In this document: positions 25,297 through 37,215 of the stretch, one piece after another
Layout: each line of letters begins with the position of its first letter
How positions within the stretch are numbered: the stretch's first letter is position 1
Source of the DNA: Linyphia triangularis
Taxonomy: Eukaryota > Arthropoda > Arachnida > Araneae > Linyphiidae
NCBI GenBank assembly: GCA_963978545.1
Contig: OZ021733.1
Span: 34,205,424-34,269,423 of the forward strand
Length of the DNA: 64,000 nucleotides
Reading direction: 5' to 3'
Program-made: the position numbers and the translations under genes
Notes under the pieces: generated by a model
What the model saw: only the letters and a program-made list of their open reading frames with translations
The model's database searches: none
What the model was told of the DNA's origin: nothing

Positions 25297-26710
25297 GACT
25301 GAGTAAATAGCGAACGGTAGGGTTTGAAATGCCGTCTTTCCAACGATTGATTAAAAGCCGCCTCACACGTCAAATGAACTCGCTTGGAATTTCTCTGCCT
25401 AACGCTTCCATTTACAGACGGAAAAGAAATCGTTTGATTTGCATTGGACGAATTGGTATTCTAATCGGTATCAAAGTAGTCATGAGAATACCGTTGGTTG
25501 AGTTTTTATAGAGTTTTTGATGCGGAAGTCTTTGTGGGGTTTGATTCGGAATTCTTTGATAGAAATAGGTTTGTAGTTGGATATGAGCGTATTTGATAGA
25601 AAGAAGTTTGCAGTTTAGTATGAAAGTTTCTGCAGTTAGTTGAAAGAATGAGCATTTGTTCATTTTAGTAGGGATTATAAAGACTAGTTAAATACCGCGT
25701 CAAAGAGGTTAAGAGGAGGGAAGGGAAATGTCATCCTTTATAATGGTTGATTAAAAGCCGCCTCTAGCGTGAAATGAAACTCGCGCGGAACTCTGGTAAA
25801 CGTGTCTATTTACAGATGGCAAAGCAATCGTTTGATTTGCATCGGGTGAATTGATATCCTAATTGGTTTTAAAGTGGAAATGGAAACCCTTTGGTTTAAA
25901 GTCTTTGTTACGTTTAATGCCGAAGTCTTTTATAGAAAGATGTTTGTAGTTGGATATGAAAGTATTTGATAGAAAGAAGTTTGCAGTTAGGAGTGAAAGT
26001 TTCTTCAGTTAGGCAAAAGAATGAACATTTACTCATTTAATAGGAATCATAAAGCCTGGTTAAATATCGCTTCGAAAAGGTTGAGGCTGAATATTATCCT
26101 TTAAACGGTTAATTAAAAGCTGCCTCACGTGTGAAATGAACTCGTGCGGAATTTCTCTGCTAAACGTGTCTATTTACAGACGAAAAGGCAATCGTTTGAT
26201 TTGCATCGGGTGAATTGATATTTTAATCAAAAGAGGAAGGAGAATCCTTTGGTTTAAAATCTTTGTTGCGTTTAATGTCTAAGTATTTCATAGAAAGAGG
26301 CTTGTATTTGGATATGAACGTATTTGATAGAAAGTTTCTGTAGTTGAAAGAATGATTATTTGTTAATTTTATAGGGATCATTTAGGCTGGTTAAATACCA
26401 TGTCGAAGAAGTAAGGTTTGAAATTTAATTCCCTAAACGGTTGAAAACGATAAGTGTGAATTTTCTCTGCTAAACGTGTTTATTTACAGACGGAAAAACA
26501 TTCTAAATGGTTCAAAAGTGTGAATGAAAATACCTTTGGTTTAATATTTATGCTGTTTTAATGCTGAAGTGTTTGATCGAAAGATGTTTGATATGAAAGA
26601 AGGTATTTGATTGAAGGGAGTTTGTAGTTGGTGTTGAAAGTTTCTGAAGCTAAGTAAGAAAACCCCGAACTTTTGTTCATATTTACAAGGGTTTTAAAAA
26701 CTGGTTAAAT
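25297..26710 (+). repeat. Tandem array, four decaying copies of a ~330-400-bp unit
   Basis: Repeated landmarks are ATTAAAAGCCGCCTC (about 25350, 25750, 26112; degraded near 26440), AAACGTGTCTATTTACAGA, AATCGTTTGATTTGCATCGG, TTGTAGTTGGATATGA and TATTTGATAGAAAG. Spacings of about 400, 362 and 328 bases reflect accumulated deletions. No frame is conserved between copies. Confidence 0.85.
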
Positions 26711-26714
26711 ACTA

Positions 26715-27613
26715 CATAAAAGAAAAGTACCTGTCTATTGGAGCCTAGTTTACCATTTTTCAAGATACTGTTTATTAAGATAATAGTTTTTGTTAAGTCC
26801 GATAAGAAAATGAATGATATGTATTTTTGCGATTAGGGGATCAAAATTTAAATAAAATATAGTATTGTATTTTAAGTATGGTATTATAACCACCATGGTG
26901 TTAACCCATTTCTGTCGTTGTTAGGATACAAACCATACAGAATCACGTTAAAGGAGCAATTAAAAAATTTTACTGCAAGGCTGTGGCCTGAGAAGCAAAT
27001 AGAAGAAAAGTAGTTTGAGAAGTGTTTTCATTATTTAAATTGAAATAAAAATGTTGGAAATAATATGAATAAACTTTGACAGTTTTTATTAAGGAAATTC
27101 ACTGATACATGAGTGTACCTTTCTAGAAAAAAGTAAAGATTTCATATTCTAAAGTGAGCAGAGCATTTCTAAATTACCCTTAGTTTTCTTTAAAAAATAG
27201 AAAGTTTCAAATCTTTTTTACATGAACTTACATCAGCTACAGTCTTTTGCACAAATGTACCGTTTTTATCGGAAATTTAATTTGAATATTTATCATGAAG
27301 CCAATCAACTGCTTCACTTTTGCTCCATCATTAGCATATTTCTACTTTAAAACTGCCAGTTTCGAATATAAAACTCCGTAGTTTGAAAATTTGCATTTCA
27401 TGCTCAACCTTTGGAGAACATTGGAATTCTCAACTACATTTTATTTTACGTATCTTATATTATGTTTCAAAAATTTATTAATTAAATTTTCAAAAAGTTA
27501 AATTCGCAATGAGATAAGTAATCTAATAAAAAGCACGTAAAATATAAGTTATAATTTCTTTTTGTAATTGCCAGATATTGTTTTATAATTTAACTTAACA
27601 ACTATCAACGTTA
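26715..27613. other. AT-rich non-coding stretch
   Basis: Nothing coding. GGCCTGAGAAGCAAA near 26986-27000 repeats 15 bases of the MITE end at 11705, perhaps a remnant of that family. Confidence 0.45.
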
Positions 27614-27628
27614 CTTATCTCAATAGGG
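27614..27628. repeat. Target-site duplication, left copy of the SINE
   Basis: Identical to 27810-27824. Confidence 0.92.
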
Positions 27629-27809
27629 TTGGTTGGTTGTATTCAGATTATCTGGCGCCGTCAGCAACACGAGGGCTATAATGCGCTGAAATATTTCGTC
27701 ATTTAACAAACCAACATACATTTACAAACACCCATGCCTACACGGGACTCGAACCCGCAACCTCGCGGTCTAGAAGCCAGCACGCTAACCACTATACCGT
27801 TTGGTCGGC
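27629..27809 (-). mobile_element. Complete tRNA-derived SINE with perfect target duplication
   Basis: On the minus strand the head has an A-box-like TATAGTGGTTAGCGTGCTGG and a B-box-like GGTTGCGGGTTCGAGTCCCG at tRNA spacing, followed by a tRNA-unrelated body containing CTCGTGTTGCTGACGGCGCC and a short (CCAA)n tail. The 15-bp sequence CTTATCTCAATAGGG flanks both sides (27614-27628 and 27810-27824) without mismatch. The acceptor stem does not pair, so it is not a functional tRNA. The perfect duplication suggests a fairly recent insertion by LINE-type machinery. Confidence 0.92.
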
Positions 27810-27824
27810 CTTATCTCAATAGGG
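27810..27824. repeat. Target-site duplication, right copy of the SINE
   Basis: Identical to 27614-27628. Confidence 0.92.
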
Positions 27825-27829
27825 AAAAA

Positions 27830-29935
27830 GAACAGTTATAAGATTATTTTCTTTATAGTTTGTCAGCTTGTCAGACAATCGTTAAAATCACACAAAGACG
27901 AATTATACGTGTTGCGTATTTTAAAGAAAAAATGGAAAGTTTATAGTATCACTTATTTACTATCATATTCACGAAAATGTTATACTTTGGGTTAGTAAAG
28001 TCCAATCTAAAACGACTAAAAAATCTCTCAGATAAGAGCGGTTTCTTTTGCCTAATAGTTTTCGGTTAGAGTTTAAGCTTAGCATAGTGGATATCCTGCC
28101 TTGGGACCTATTACAGTCAGCATTCCTCAAAGATATCATTTGAATGACATTTGATAACCGTGTTAGACACATACAAACAAATTATTTTAAATTGATCGGC
28201 ATTTTGGTTAATGAATTTGTTTCAATTGTACCGAAACCTTAAATGAAATGTTCATAATGTGATCATTAAATTTTTTTAATCAAAAATATGAATAAATTTA
28301 TACAAATCAGTTAATCCAACCTTCTTTAAGCCAAATGTGAAATTCTATGGAATTGAAAATTATGGCATTTTTTTAATTGGAACAGTTTGGGTTAACCAAC
28401 CCACTATAGGTTTGAAAACATTGGCTTAAACTTATTTAATTTTAAATTTTTAATGAAAGAAAAATAGATAGGGGCACAGAGCTTTTTTTCAACTGTTTAA
28501 ATATAAGTGAATAGGCAACTTTTCAGTCCTATTTTAGTGATTAAAGATTTTAGAGATGGTAGTGATTTGGAGGTACTCAATGTGATTATCTACTCACGAT
28601 TCAATTAATGCATCTGTTAGTTTCTATTAAAACACTTTAATCATTTAATTCATTACTTCCAGTAAAGGAGATTATTTCATAACACAAATGAATTGCAGAG
28701 CATTACTACAAGTATAATAGATTAACAGATTACTAGATACAGCTAAAGTCCTTTCGTCGTTGGTTGCTTAGCAACTGTGTTTAATTTCCCGTGAGGTGCT
28801 AAAGTATCAATGCAACATGTGCAGGGACACTTTGAACCTGGACGTTAGGATTTATTTTGCTCAAGGATTAAAGGTTCTGGGAATGGTTTTAGTCCTTTCA
28901 ATATAGAATTGTTGAATTCCCTTGAAGTTAACTTCTTTTTTTTTATTTTTAACAGTATTTCGAAAAGTTAAATGTAAAGGAATTTTTTGAACAGGGTCCC
29001 TACAGACTCCGAATGAAAAAGTTTGAAATAAGCCATGAATAATGTATTCTTCTAGCTCGCAGAAAAATAGTGACACAAAAAGTTCTTGTTATTGTTAGAA
29101 GTCAGTAGAGTTTTTTTTTTTTTTTTTTAAATTACCAGCATAAAAAGTTGAATTGATTCAATCAACATTCAGAGCACTTCAAAAACTATTTGAAAGAAAT
29201 AGAATGAAAAGAATAGCGTATTTTGATTTAAAAAAAAATAATAAGTTGAATGCATTAGTATATGTAATTTGAGTTAGTACTTTTTGTGGAAAGAATTTAA
29301 AAGTAATTTTTTTTCTTGTTTATATACTAGTATTTACTAAGCTAAGTCTATTTAGTACTTGTTATGTTCATTGCGTTAAATAAACAAATTCAAAGTTATT
29401 TTTACATAATAAATTACAAAGAAGAATATATAAGGCAGTCTGAAAGCAATGTGCACATAAAATTTAGAAATTATTGAAAATGTCTTTAAACTTTTCAATA
29501 CCAGTAGGGAATCAATTCATCAGTATCACTCTAGTCATTCAAAGATAGTTGCTTTTAAAATAGTTTCAAATAAAAAATTAACAACGTAGAAAAAATATAA
29601 TTTTTCAGGGTAAATGTACAGTATAGACATTGTTCAGCAATTCAGAGCAAATTGTATCTTCATTTTAAGTTTTATAATAAAATTAGAAAAAATTACATTA
29701 GAAAATAAGAAAAAGGTATGAAATGCAATCAGGTACGTTAAAAATAAACAAAGAGTTTAAAGCACATAAATACATTTTTATTTTAACGCGATCAAATTCA
29801 TAAATACATTTCAATTTAAAATTTCCTTGATATAAGTAGAATTTAAAGTTATTGATTATAAAGGTTTATTAATCATAAAGGTCTTAGTGCTTTAAAAGCG
29901 TTTTAAGAAATATACACTCCACTTATTTATATAAA
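27830..29935. other. AT-rich non-coding stretch
   Basis: Apart from the palindrome at 28763 and T/A runs (near 29110), nothing was recognised; open frames of 60-71 codons show no family resemblance. Confidence 0.5.
28763..28775. promoter_or_regulatory. X-box-like palindrome (possible RFX site)
   Basis: GTTGCTTAGCAAC is an inverted repeat matching the half-site layout of RFX-family X-boxes (GTTGC with GCAAC). It sits in a slightly GC-richer patch (28740-28860). A single motif in this much DNA could be chance. Confidence 0.25.
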
Positions 29936-30132
29936 AAAAATAATAGCTGCATAACAATACCAGCACTTACCAACCAGCAGCAAACAGCTCACATCCACCA
30001 GTAAATCCTAACACCATCAGTGAAGACATATCTCAGACAATTATTACAAATGCTTACCACGAGTACCACAAAACAAAGCACTTCCATCAGTAACCAGAAC
30101 TTAATGTCCAACAACCATAGCTTAGCACTTAC

Positions 30133-30268
30133 CTTCAAAGCACAACCGTCTTCTCTTCCGCACTTATCAACCCGAACTAAATCTTTCCTTGTAGTTGTGC
30201 ACTTACTCCTCAAAACAAATTTCTCCCTCTCTGTCATCGATGCCCAACACCGGGCCAGACAATTCTCA
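30133..30268 (-). other. Candidate first exon with short ORF and strong donor
   Basis: Downstream of the TATA candidate, an ATG at 30237-30235 opens a frame of exactly 35 codons (beginning MTEREKFVLRSK, basic and with several Cys) up to TTGAAG|GTAAGTGC, a near-consensus donor with the last exon base at 30133, phase 0. The frame also stays open past the donor and upstream of the ATG. The strand matches the exchanger. It could be an alternative 5' exon of the exchanger, a first exon of another gene to the left, or part of a retroelement LTR; no TG/CA ends with matching flanks were found. Confidence 0.3.
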
Positions 30269-30295
30269 GATAATTTCGGGGAGAATGGGGAACTG

Positions 30296-30303
30296 TATTT
30301 ATA
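30296..30303 (-). promoter_or_regulatory. TATA box candidate
   Basis: The minus strand reads TATAAATA inside TTCTATAAATACAG, in a GC-richer context. A start about 30 bases downstream (near 30268) would precede the ATG at 30237. No clear arthropod initiator was identified. Confidence 0.4.
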
Positions 30304-31089
30304 GAACAAACGGAGAAAATGCTGGGAGTGGACACAATAAATAAATAGAAGGGGTTTCTGAAGAAACCACACACCTTCGGCGAAAACTAATGATTCTTAG
30401 ACAGATCCTTTTAAAGATAGTTTAGCAAAATGGTTGAAATTTGATTTTGTTGAAGGATCTAAAAACGAGGAACTTTTTTGGTTAGAAATTAATTAAAGAG
30501 ATAGTCCGATGTAATGCGTTATAGTTGTACGTCCGATGTAATGAATTATAGTTTGTATGAATATAAATTATAGATTTTATGGGCTATGAAAGTAAATGAT
30601 ATGTTAAACTACATTTGATTTTTAAGACAACTAATATGTCTTCAAAGACACAGGGGGATTTTTAATAGTCTAAATTTCAAAAAGCTATAATAAAAAAAAA
30701 GAAAAAAAAAAAGAAAAAAAGAACCACTGGTCAGAATTACTTGAAATTTGACCTAAATATACGTGAAGACAGAAGAATTGGTATAATATCAGGAAAGAAA
30801 AACATTAGAAAATGTTTATTTCATACCATTACCTAATTTGCGTGTATTCACGTTAAACTCTAGGTCATTCTGACAAGTAAGTAATTTCTTATAGCTTTAT
30901 GAAATTTGAACTTTAACTATAATCACCCTGTTTATATGGCACGGATATAATTTAAAGCCTTATGTGAAACTGCTCGGAATTTTTCCAACTGTAATGCAAT
31001 TATTAGTTTTAATTTATCTATCACTTAGGTATTATTTTTACGTACATTTCACATAGCAGACTTGTTTCCATAGATGTTGCAAAAACGGC

Positions 31090-31740
31090 GCAACTTTGCA
31101 TTTTTATTGCGATTGTATGGGACGTCACACGAACCTCATAATAATGATGTACCATGTTAAGGAAGGTACATCATTATAACATATGGGTGGTTCCTGAGAC
31201 ATTACAATATTCTAACATCACTGGGCTGTTAATGTGATTATCTTCTTTCTGTGTGATTTGATCATCTTCTTTTTATGTGTCCCTTCCTTCTTCATCGTCA
31301 ACATACTGAAATAATTACAAAAACGTCGCATATTTATTGCGATTGTATGGGACGTCACATGAACTTCATAATAATGATATACCATGTTAAGGAAGGTACA
31401 TCATTATAACATATGGATGGTTCCTGAGACATTACAGTATTCCAACATCACTGGGCTGTTGATGTGATTATCTTCTTTCTGTACGATTTGATCATCTTCT
31501 TTTTATGTGTTCCTTCCTTCTTCATCGTCAACACACTGAAATAATTACAAAACGTCGCCTTTTTATTGCAATTATATGGAATTTTATTGTATGCGACGTC
31601 ACAGGAACATCGCAATAATGATGTGCGATGTCGCAGAAGGCGGACATTTCCACATCCAGAAATATCTTTCACTTCAGATATGGGACGTTCCTGAGGCATT
31701 GCAGTATCGCTTCCTTCTTCATCGTCAATACACTGCAATG
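31090..31740 (+). repeat. Tandem array, three copies of a ~230-240-bp unit
   Basis: Copies 1 and 2 (about 31090-31320 and 31321-31555) are nearly identical; copy 3 (31556-31740) is shorter and diverged. Anchors: GACGTCAC at 31121, 31351 and 31595. In copies 1 and 2 an inverted repeat, ATAATGATGTACC with GGTACATCATTAT, forms a 13-bp hairpin (one mismatch in copy 2). Open frames across it are by-products. Confidence 0.88.
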
Positions 31741-31744
31741 AATA

Positions 31745-33155
31745 TTTTTATCCTTCATGTTTCTACCAGTGGTTCTTTCCTCTACTATCCCCCATCTAAT
31801 TCAAGAAATGTAATTCAAGAAGACAACAAAAGTTTCGTAAATTAAAAGTGTCTATTAGTTGTATACATAAAGTTACTTTTTTAGTATAACTGGCTGTCAA
31901 TAAATGGCCGTTTCTACGGTTCTATTGTGGTACACCAGGTCCAGATATCAAGCACCATTTGGTGACATTTAGAGACTGAAATCACTCCTCTCTGTCTGGT
32001 TAATTACAAAACCCCTGCCAAGTTGTCACTAAACACGCCAACGTGTCAAAAGTGTGCCAAGTTGGCAAGTTTGGGGACAAACTTATCACGAATATCTAAG
32101 TTCTAATCCGATCTTTCGATTAGGAGCTGAGATCTAAATATCGTTAAGAGAAAAGTTAATTACTTTTTAAACTGTAACAATTGTAACAACAAACTGTAAT
32201 TAAACTGTAATAAAAACAAATAAAACAAGTAAAATATATTAGATGTACTAACTTTTTAAGTAATTAAAATACAATGAAATAATTTAAGCTCTCTGCATTT
32301 CATTTTAGAAAAATATGTTTGAAGGCATACATATTTTTACGATTTTTTTTTTTTTACGAAGCTTAGTTTTATTACGAAAATTAACATTTCGAATCGATAT
32401 TTACGGTGACTAAAATTATACCAAATATAGTGTTGTACATAAATTAATTGTTAAGATAATTGGAAGAAGAAGTTATTAATAATAAAAAAATAAAAAAATA
32501 ATAATAAAAAAAAAAAATAGATTATGGTTATCATAAAATTGTAATGAATTGTAATCAAATGCCTGATTGGAATGCAAGAAAAATTCCTAATTTTCTTGAT
32601 TTCAATAATTAGTTAAAAGGATTTTTCACAATGTTAAGTATAAAATACAAATAGTAAATTAATTTTCTACTTGTATTTGATAGAATACAGCACTATTTTT
32701 TAAGTATATAAACACAAATTTAACTATGGAAACATGTATCTCATTGTATTCGTAACATTATTCTTAATGCAAGTTAAACTAGCAATTGGTAATAAAAAAA
32801 TAAAAAGCAATTTTTTTTTTAATTGTTTCTAGAGAACTGATTTCATGATGTCACTTCACTATTACGTATTTTCAATTCATGTGTAATAACATTTTCTTAA
32901 CTATTTCAGATTCAAAATTTATTTATTTATTTTGGTCAAAAATTCTTTCAAATTTACATTACTAATTTATATATTTATTTCATTTTAAGCAAATTATAGT
33001 CATAAACCAAAAGAAATTTAAGAGCGCAATTACAATGGAAAGTCTTAAAAAGCATAAAAACAAAAATCCCGATGCTTTATATCAAGAAATAAAAAAAGAT
33101 TATTAATACGAATAGTTTAACTTAAAAATATTCCAAATGTTTTGAATATATCCTA

Positions 33156-33196
<41 letters not shown>

Positions 33197-34625
33197 TATT
33201 TAAGTCATAAGTATTTGCGTCATTTTTTCCACTCATATTTATACATTTAAGAGTTAAACTTAGCAGAAAGAAAAGAAAATAACTCCAAAGTTATGTCACG
33301 TGAAAAAATTATACTCATAAACACAAAAATACTTTTCAAGTACACATTAGTATGCATGCCTAAAAAAAAAAACATTCTACTTTTTTCTACGCAGAAGCAT
33401 ATTAAACGACAATACTCTGCAAATGAAAAGAAAAAAAAAGAAAAAAAAGCCAAACTACTAATTTAAGACTTCACAAGAATGTAAATCAAAAGGAACATAC
33501 AAACAAACAAAAAATAGCGTATTGTTTCACCAGGAACTTAATTGATATAATCAGAAATGTTTAAGGAAGAGTATTTTTTATCGAAGTTTTACTTCAGAAT
33601 AACATAAAAACAAAAATACTTCAACATATAAACATTCATTTAAATGCTTTTTTAACGTTTGGTTATTTTTTGTCAAAGATTCCGCATTGCAATACTCTTT
33701 GAACCTCAATAAGATAATCTGTATTACAGTGCTAAGATTTTAACTGATTTATCTTTTTATTTGTGCGCTTCTTTTCTATGCGATTGTTTATTTCTATTTT
33801 TGTCAGGAAAGCATTGCTAGTCTTTTCTATTTTCTGGAAATCATTATTATTATTTTGTTTTTATAAAGTTGTAGAAATTGTTTTCTTTTGAGGTTTAATG
33901 TTAGGCGAAGACTTTTTTTTATCTGGTGATTATAAGTAAAAGCTCAATTGGAGCAAATTGTAATTCTGAAAATGCTTTCTTAATCAAAAATACCACTTAG
34001 TTTTAATTAGAAAACTACCAAATTAAATGGTAGAAAAAACATTTCTATTGATCAAGCAAAACAATGAGCCATATCAATTCTGAAATAAGGGAATGCTAGT
34101 TTAACGTGCTCAAATATTTAGTCAGTTCAGTTCAATGAAACTTAACTACTGAAAACTTAAAGTTAGCTCAGTTCAAAGAAACTTTGCTACTACTAATTAT
34201 ACTTAAGCTCAATTCAACGAAATCTTGCTGCTATAAATTTTATATTATATTAGGTTACAAAACTAACTGCAGAAAATGACTTAAAAAAAAACAAAAAAAC
34301 TTATTATATTGTTTATTTTTTAGTTATTTTTTTTTTTTTATCATTCGATTCTCCTTTACTACTTTTTTTTAGAATTTTCTTCATTTTTGTATTATTTCTA
34401 TTGCACTCATTAATGCCACTTTTTAGTGAAATTTTCGTTTCATTAATAAACCTCTTTTAATTAAAGGTTCTAAGTTTAATTTCTAGTCACACTTGCAAAT
34501 ATGTCGTGGTTCACCATTCGCGGAAAAATATGTATTCTTAACTGTTTAGTTGTAAATGAATATAAGATGATTTTATGAAATGTATAAACCAAACAATAAT
34601 CCAATTAGCATAATTTTAAATGATA
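31745..34625. other. AT-rich non-coding stretch
   Basis: Contains a 38-base A run (33157-33194) and a GC-richer piece at about 31900-32130 with no recognisable gene. GAGCTGAGATCTAAAT near 32126 recurs near 35070. Confidence 0.5.
33157..33194. repeat. Poly(A) run
   Basis: An uninterrupted run of 38 A residues without an adjacent recognisable retroposon body. Confidence 0.95.
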
Positions 34626-34628
34626 AGT

Positions 34629-34680
34629 GTGACAGTGTGACTTTTAATGACAGTGTGACTTTAAATGACAGTGTGATTCT
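34629..34680 (+). repeat. Short tandem repeat, ~18 bp, three copies
   Basis: The unit TGACAGTGTGACTTTTA is repeated with small changes. Confidence 0.85.
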
Positions 34681-35414
34681 TTGGGTTTTATATTGATTTA
34701 ACTTTATTTTTACTTAAAATAAACTTTCTGATATCTTTTCTATACATTCCTTGAGAGATCGTAATTCGGGTACTACATTTCTAATATTAATTTTGTGAAA
34801 TGAAAATTTATTTCTCAAAGCCTGAAGTAAAACTTTTATTTTACTGCTAAATCATTAATGAATATTTAGCTCATAATTCCTTTATTTTGAGGCTAATTTG
34901 TTTTATTATCTTGGTTATGTTTTTGTATATGAGTATATATAAATATATTAAATTGGCACTAAATACTTATGCAGCGTCCAACATATAAATTTCACTTCAT
35001 TTCCAATTCAAATAAACATATTTCAGAAAATAAAAAATCAATTACTTATTGTAAGAAACAATCAAAACGTTGAGCTGAGATCTAAATAAATGATATCAAT
35101 TTTTGAATGAGAATAAAATATATCTTTTACAACAAGGCTGCTGCAATTAAACACTATATTTACGAAACAAATTATCTTATTTCTAGAAACCACATTTTTT
35201 TTTTTTTTTACATTTTACGGGAATGTAATTAAGACCTGAGGAAATGCACTTGTCAAATTGAAAACTACTTTCCCCTACCGATTTTTTCTAACAACAATGT
35301 GCTATTTTCTTGTGAAAGAACTACATGAAGGCTGTACTTCACCAGACCATCATCAGATCGATATCTATGTGAAAGGGAGGGTGTCTGATTTTTAAATTGC
35401 CTTTCAAGGCCCCA

Positions 35415-36131
35415 GATTTGCGTCTCCAAAAGAGGATATCCGGAAAACTCCCACCAGAAAGCTCAACAACTGACAAGAGACTATCTGTCGTTAACACTGC
35501 ATGTCTATTCACGTTAGTTACAGTACAATTTGAAATTTTTATTCACAAAATATTATTCAAATAACTTTTTACTCACAATTCATATATTTTACAGGGAAAT
35601 TTAAGTACCAAAGTTTAACTCACCCCTTTTTTTCCCAATAACTTTACATTCGAACACTTGTTTGCAGTGTTTGAGTTAGACACTCCTATCCTGCGGAAGA
35701 ATTCTCAAATTCGTCCTCGTAAGGAAGATATTTAGAGGAACTTCCTTAAAGTTGCATTTATTATGGGAGAAAACCCACACTTGCGTCTCCAAACGAGGAT
35801 ATCTGGAAAACTCCCACCAGAAAGCTCAACAACTGACAAGAGACTCTCTGTCGTTAAAACTGCATGTCTATTCACGTTAGTTACAGTACAATTTTAAAAT
35901 TTTATTCACAAAATATTTTTCAAATAACTTTTTACTCACAATTCATATATTTTACAGGGAACTTTAAGTACCACTCACCCCTTTTTTTCCAATAACTTTA
36001 CATTCGAACACTTGTTTGCAGTGTTTGAGTTAGACTCTCCTATCATGCGGAAGAATTCTCAAATTCGTCCCCTCAAGGAAGATATTTAGAGGAACTTCCT
36101 TAAAGTTGCATTTATTATGGGAGAAAACCCG
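35415..36131 (+). repeat. Tandem duplication, unit 363 bp, two copies
   Basis: The copies (about 35415-35777 and 35778-36131) share long blocks such as AAGCTCAACAACTGACAAGA, GTTTGCAGTGTTTGAGTTAG and GAACTTCCTTAAAGTTGCAT, offset by 363 bases at the left end. The second copy lacks about 11 bases. High similarity suggests a recent duplication. No reading frame is kept. Confidence 0.9.
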
Positions 36132-36746
36132 ATAAATGACCAGGCAATTTGAAAATTGCGGCTAGATAGTCCTGTTTCTCGCTTATGAAAGTTATGATTG
36201 CATAGCATATATAAGATACGTGATTTCTTATTCCTTACCTCTGAATAGCTAATGAAGTTAAAAAAAAAAGTTTTAAGATTTACCTGTTTGTAAAATTTTG
36301 GGTAAAATAAAGGTAAAAGTGTGGTGTATAAGAGATTTTAAGCTTTTAAATTGTTGAACTTATTTAAATTAAATTGCATGTAGACATTTTAAATTCAGTC
36401 TAAAGGTGGAAATGTGGTATATTAGAGATTTAAAGTTGCCAAATTGTTGGATTTATTAAAATTAAATAATATGCAGGCCTTTTGAATTGAGTCTAAAATT
36501 TCTCATATTGGCCTACACTTGTAGTGACTCAAGTAATGCAATTTTGTAAATATTATAGAAAGGTTAAGTACAATTAGAGGATGTGTAATACAAATATTAG
36601 GAACAGAATCAAAATTTTTATATGTAATCAAAAGAATTAGCTTAATTGTTATCACAGATACGATTATATTTTAAATACCAAGTGATTATTACACTGTAAA
36701 TGGTGTATTCTCAATGCATGTTTAGTTTATTTATAATACGGGAAAA
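36132..36746. other. AT-rich non-coding stretch
   Basis: Two loosely similar blocks (TGTGGTRTATAAGAGATTTA-type, near 36320 and 36412, each followed by AAATTGTTG) suggest an old ~90-bp duplication; nothing else. Confidence 0.4.
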
Positions 36747-36748
36747 TA

Positions 36749-37213
36749 CAGGGTGTTCAAAAAAGAACTCTCTGATTTTAATATTAAATAACTCAAATAA
36801 AAAGATCGATAGAATAATGAAACAAAAAGTATATTTATTTTTAAAACTTTAAAAATCTGATACTAAATTTTCAAACTAGTTACAAATGTTACCAACAGGT
36901 GGCACTGTACACTGCAGTTCTTATGAATAAAGAGTGCTTTGAAGCTCGGAGCAATCAGTCTTCGGACAGTTCCACTGTTTAAACTTGAAAGGAAGTTAGC
37001 GTGATTGCAACGACTGATTGTAGAGGATAAATTTATAGCATACTTCCAGAATTTCGCAATTACAGCGCCATCTCTTAGCAACATTTGTAACTAATTTTGA
37101 AACTTCTCTTTAAGATTTTTACAGCTTTCAAAATAACTGCACTTTTTGTTTCATTCTTCTATTCTTTTTAGTTTAAGAGTTATTTATCAGGAAGTCCTTC
37201 GCTCGATGCCCTG
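36749..37213. mobile_element. Foldback MITE with CAGGGTG ends and TA duplication (mariner-like)
   Basis: The 465-bp element begins TA|CAGGGTGTTC and ends GATGCCCTG|TA. The inverted arms match over blocks such as AATGAAACAAAAAGT and TTAGTTACAAATGTTRC. TA flanks (36747-36748 and 37214-37215) and CAGGG ends fit Tc1/mariner-derived MITEs. The 73- and 74-codon open frames in or beside it are not genes. Confidence 0.8.
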
Positions 37214-37215
37214 TA

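Noticed and set aside
27735..27809. Functional tRNA gene on the minus strand
   Set aside because: The A and B boxes are present but the acceptor stem does not pair, and the sequence continues into a SINE body bounded by target duplications.
30020..30304. Plus-strand 94-residue protein
   Set aside because: It is the antisense of the candidate exon region, with no family motif, plus-strand splice support or plus-strand promoter.
29940..30375. Solo LTR on the minus strand
   Set aside because: TG and CA ends and a TATA box can be found, but no matching flanking duplication or polyadenylation signal was seen, so it is kept only as an alternative.
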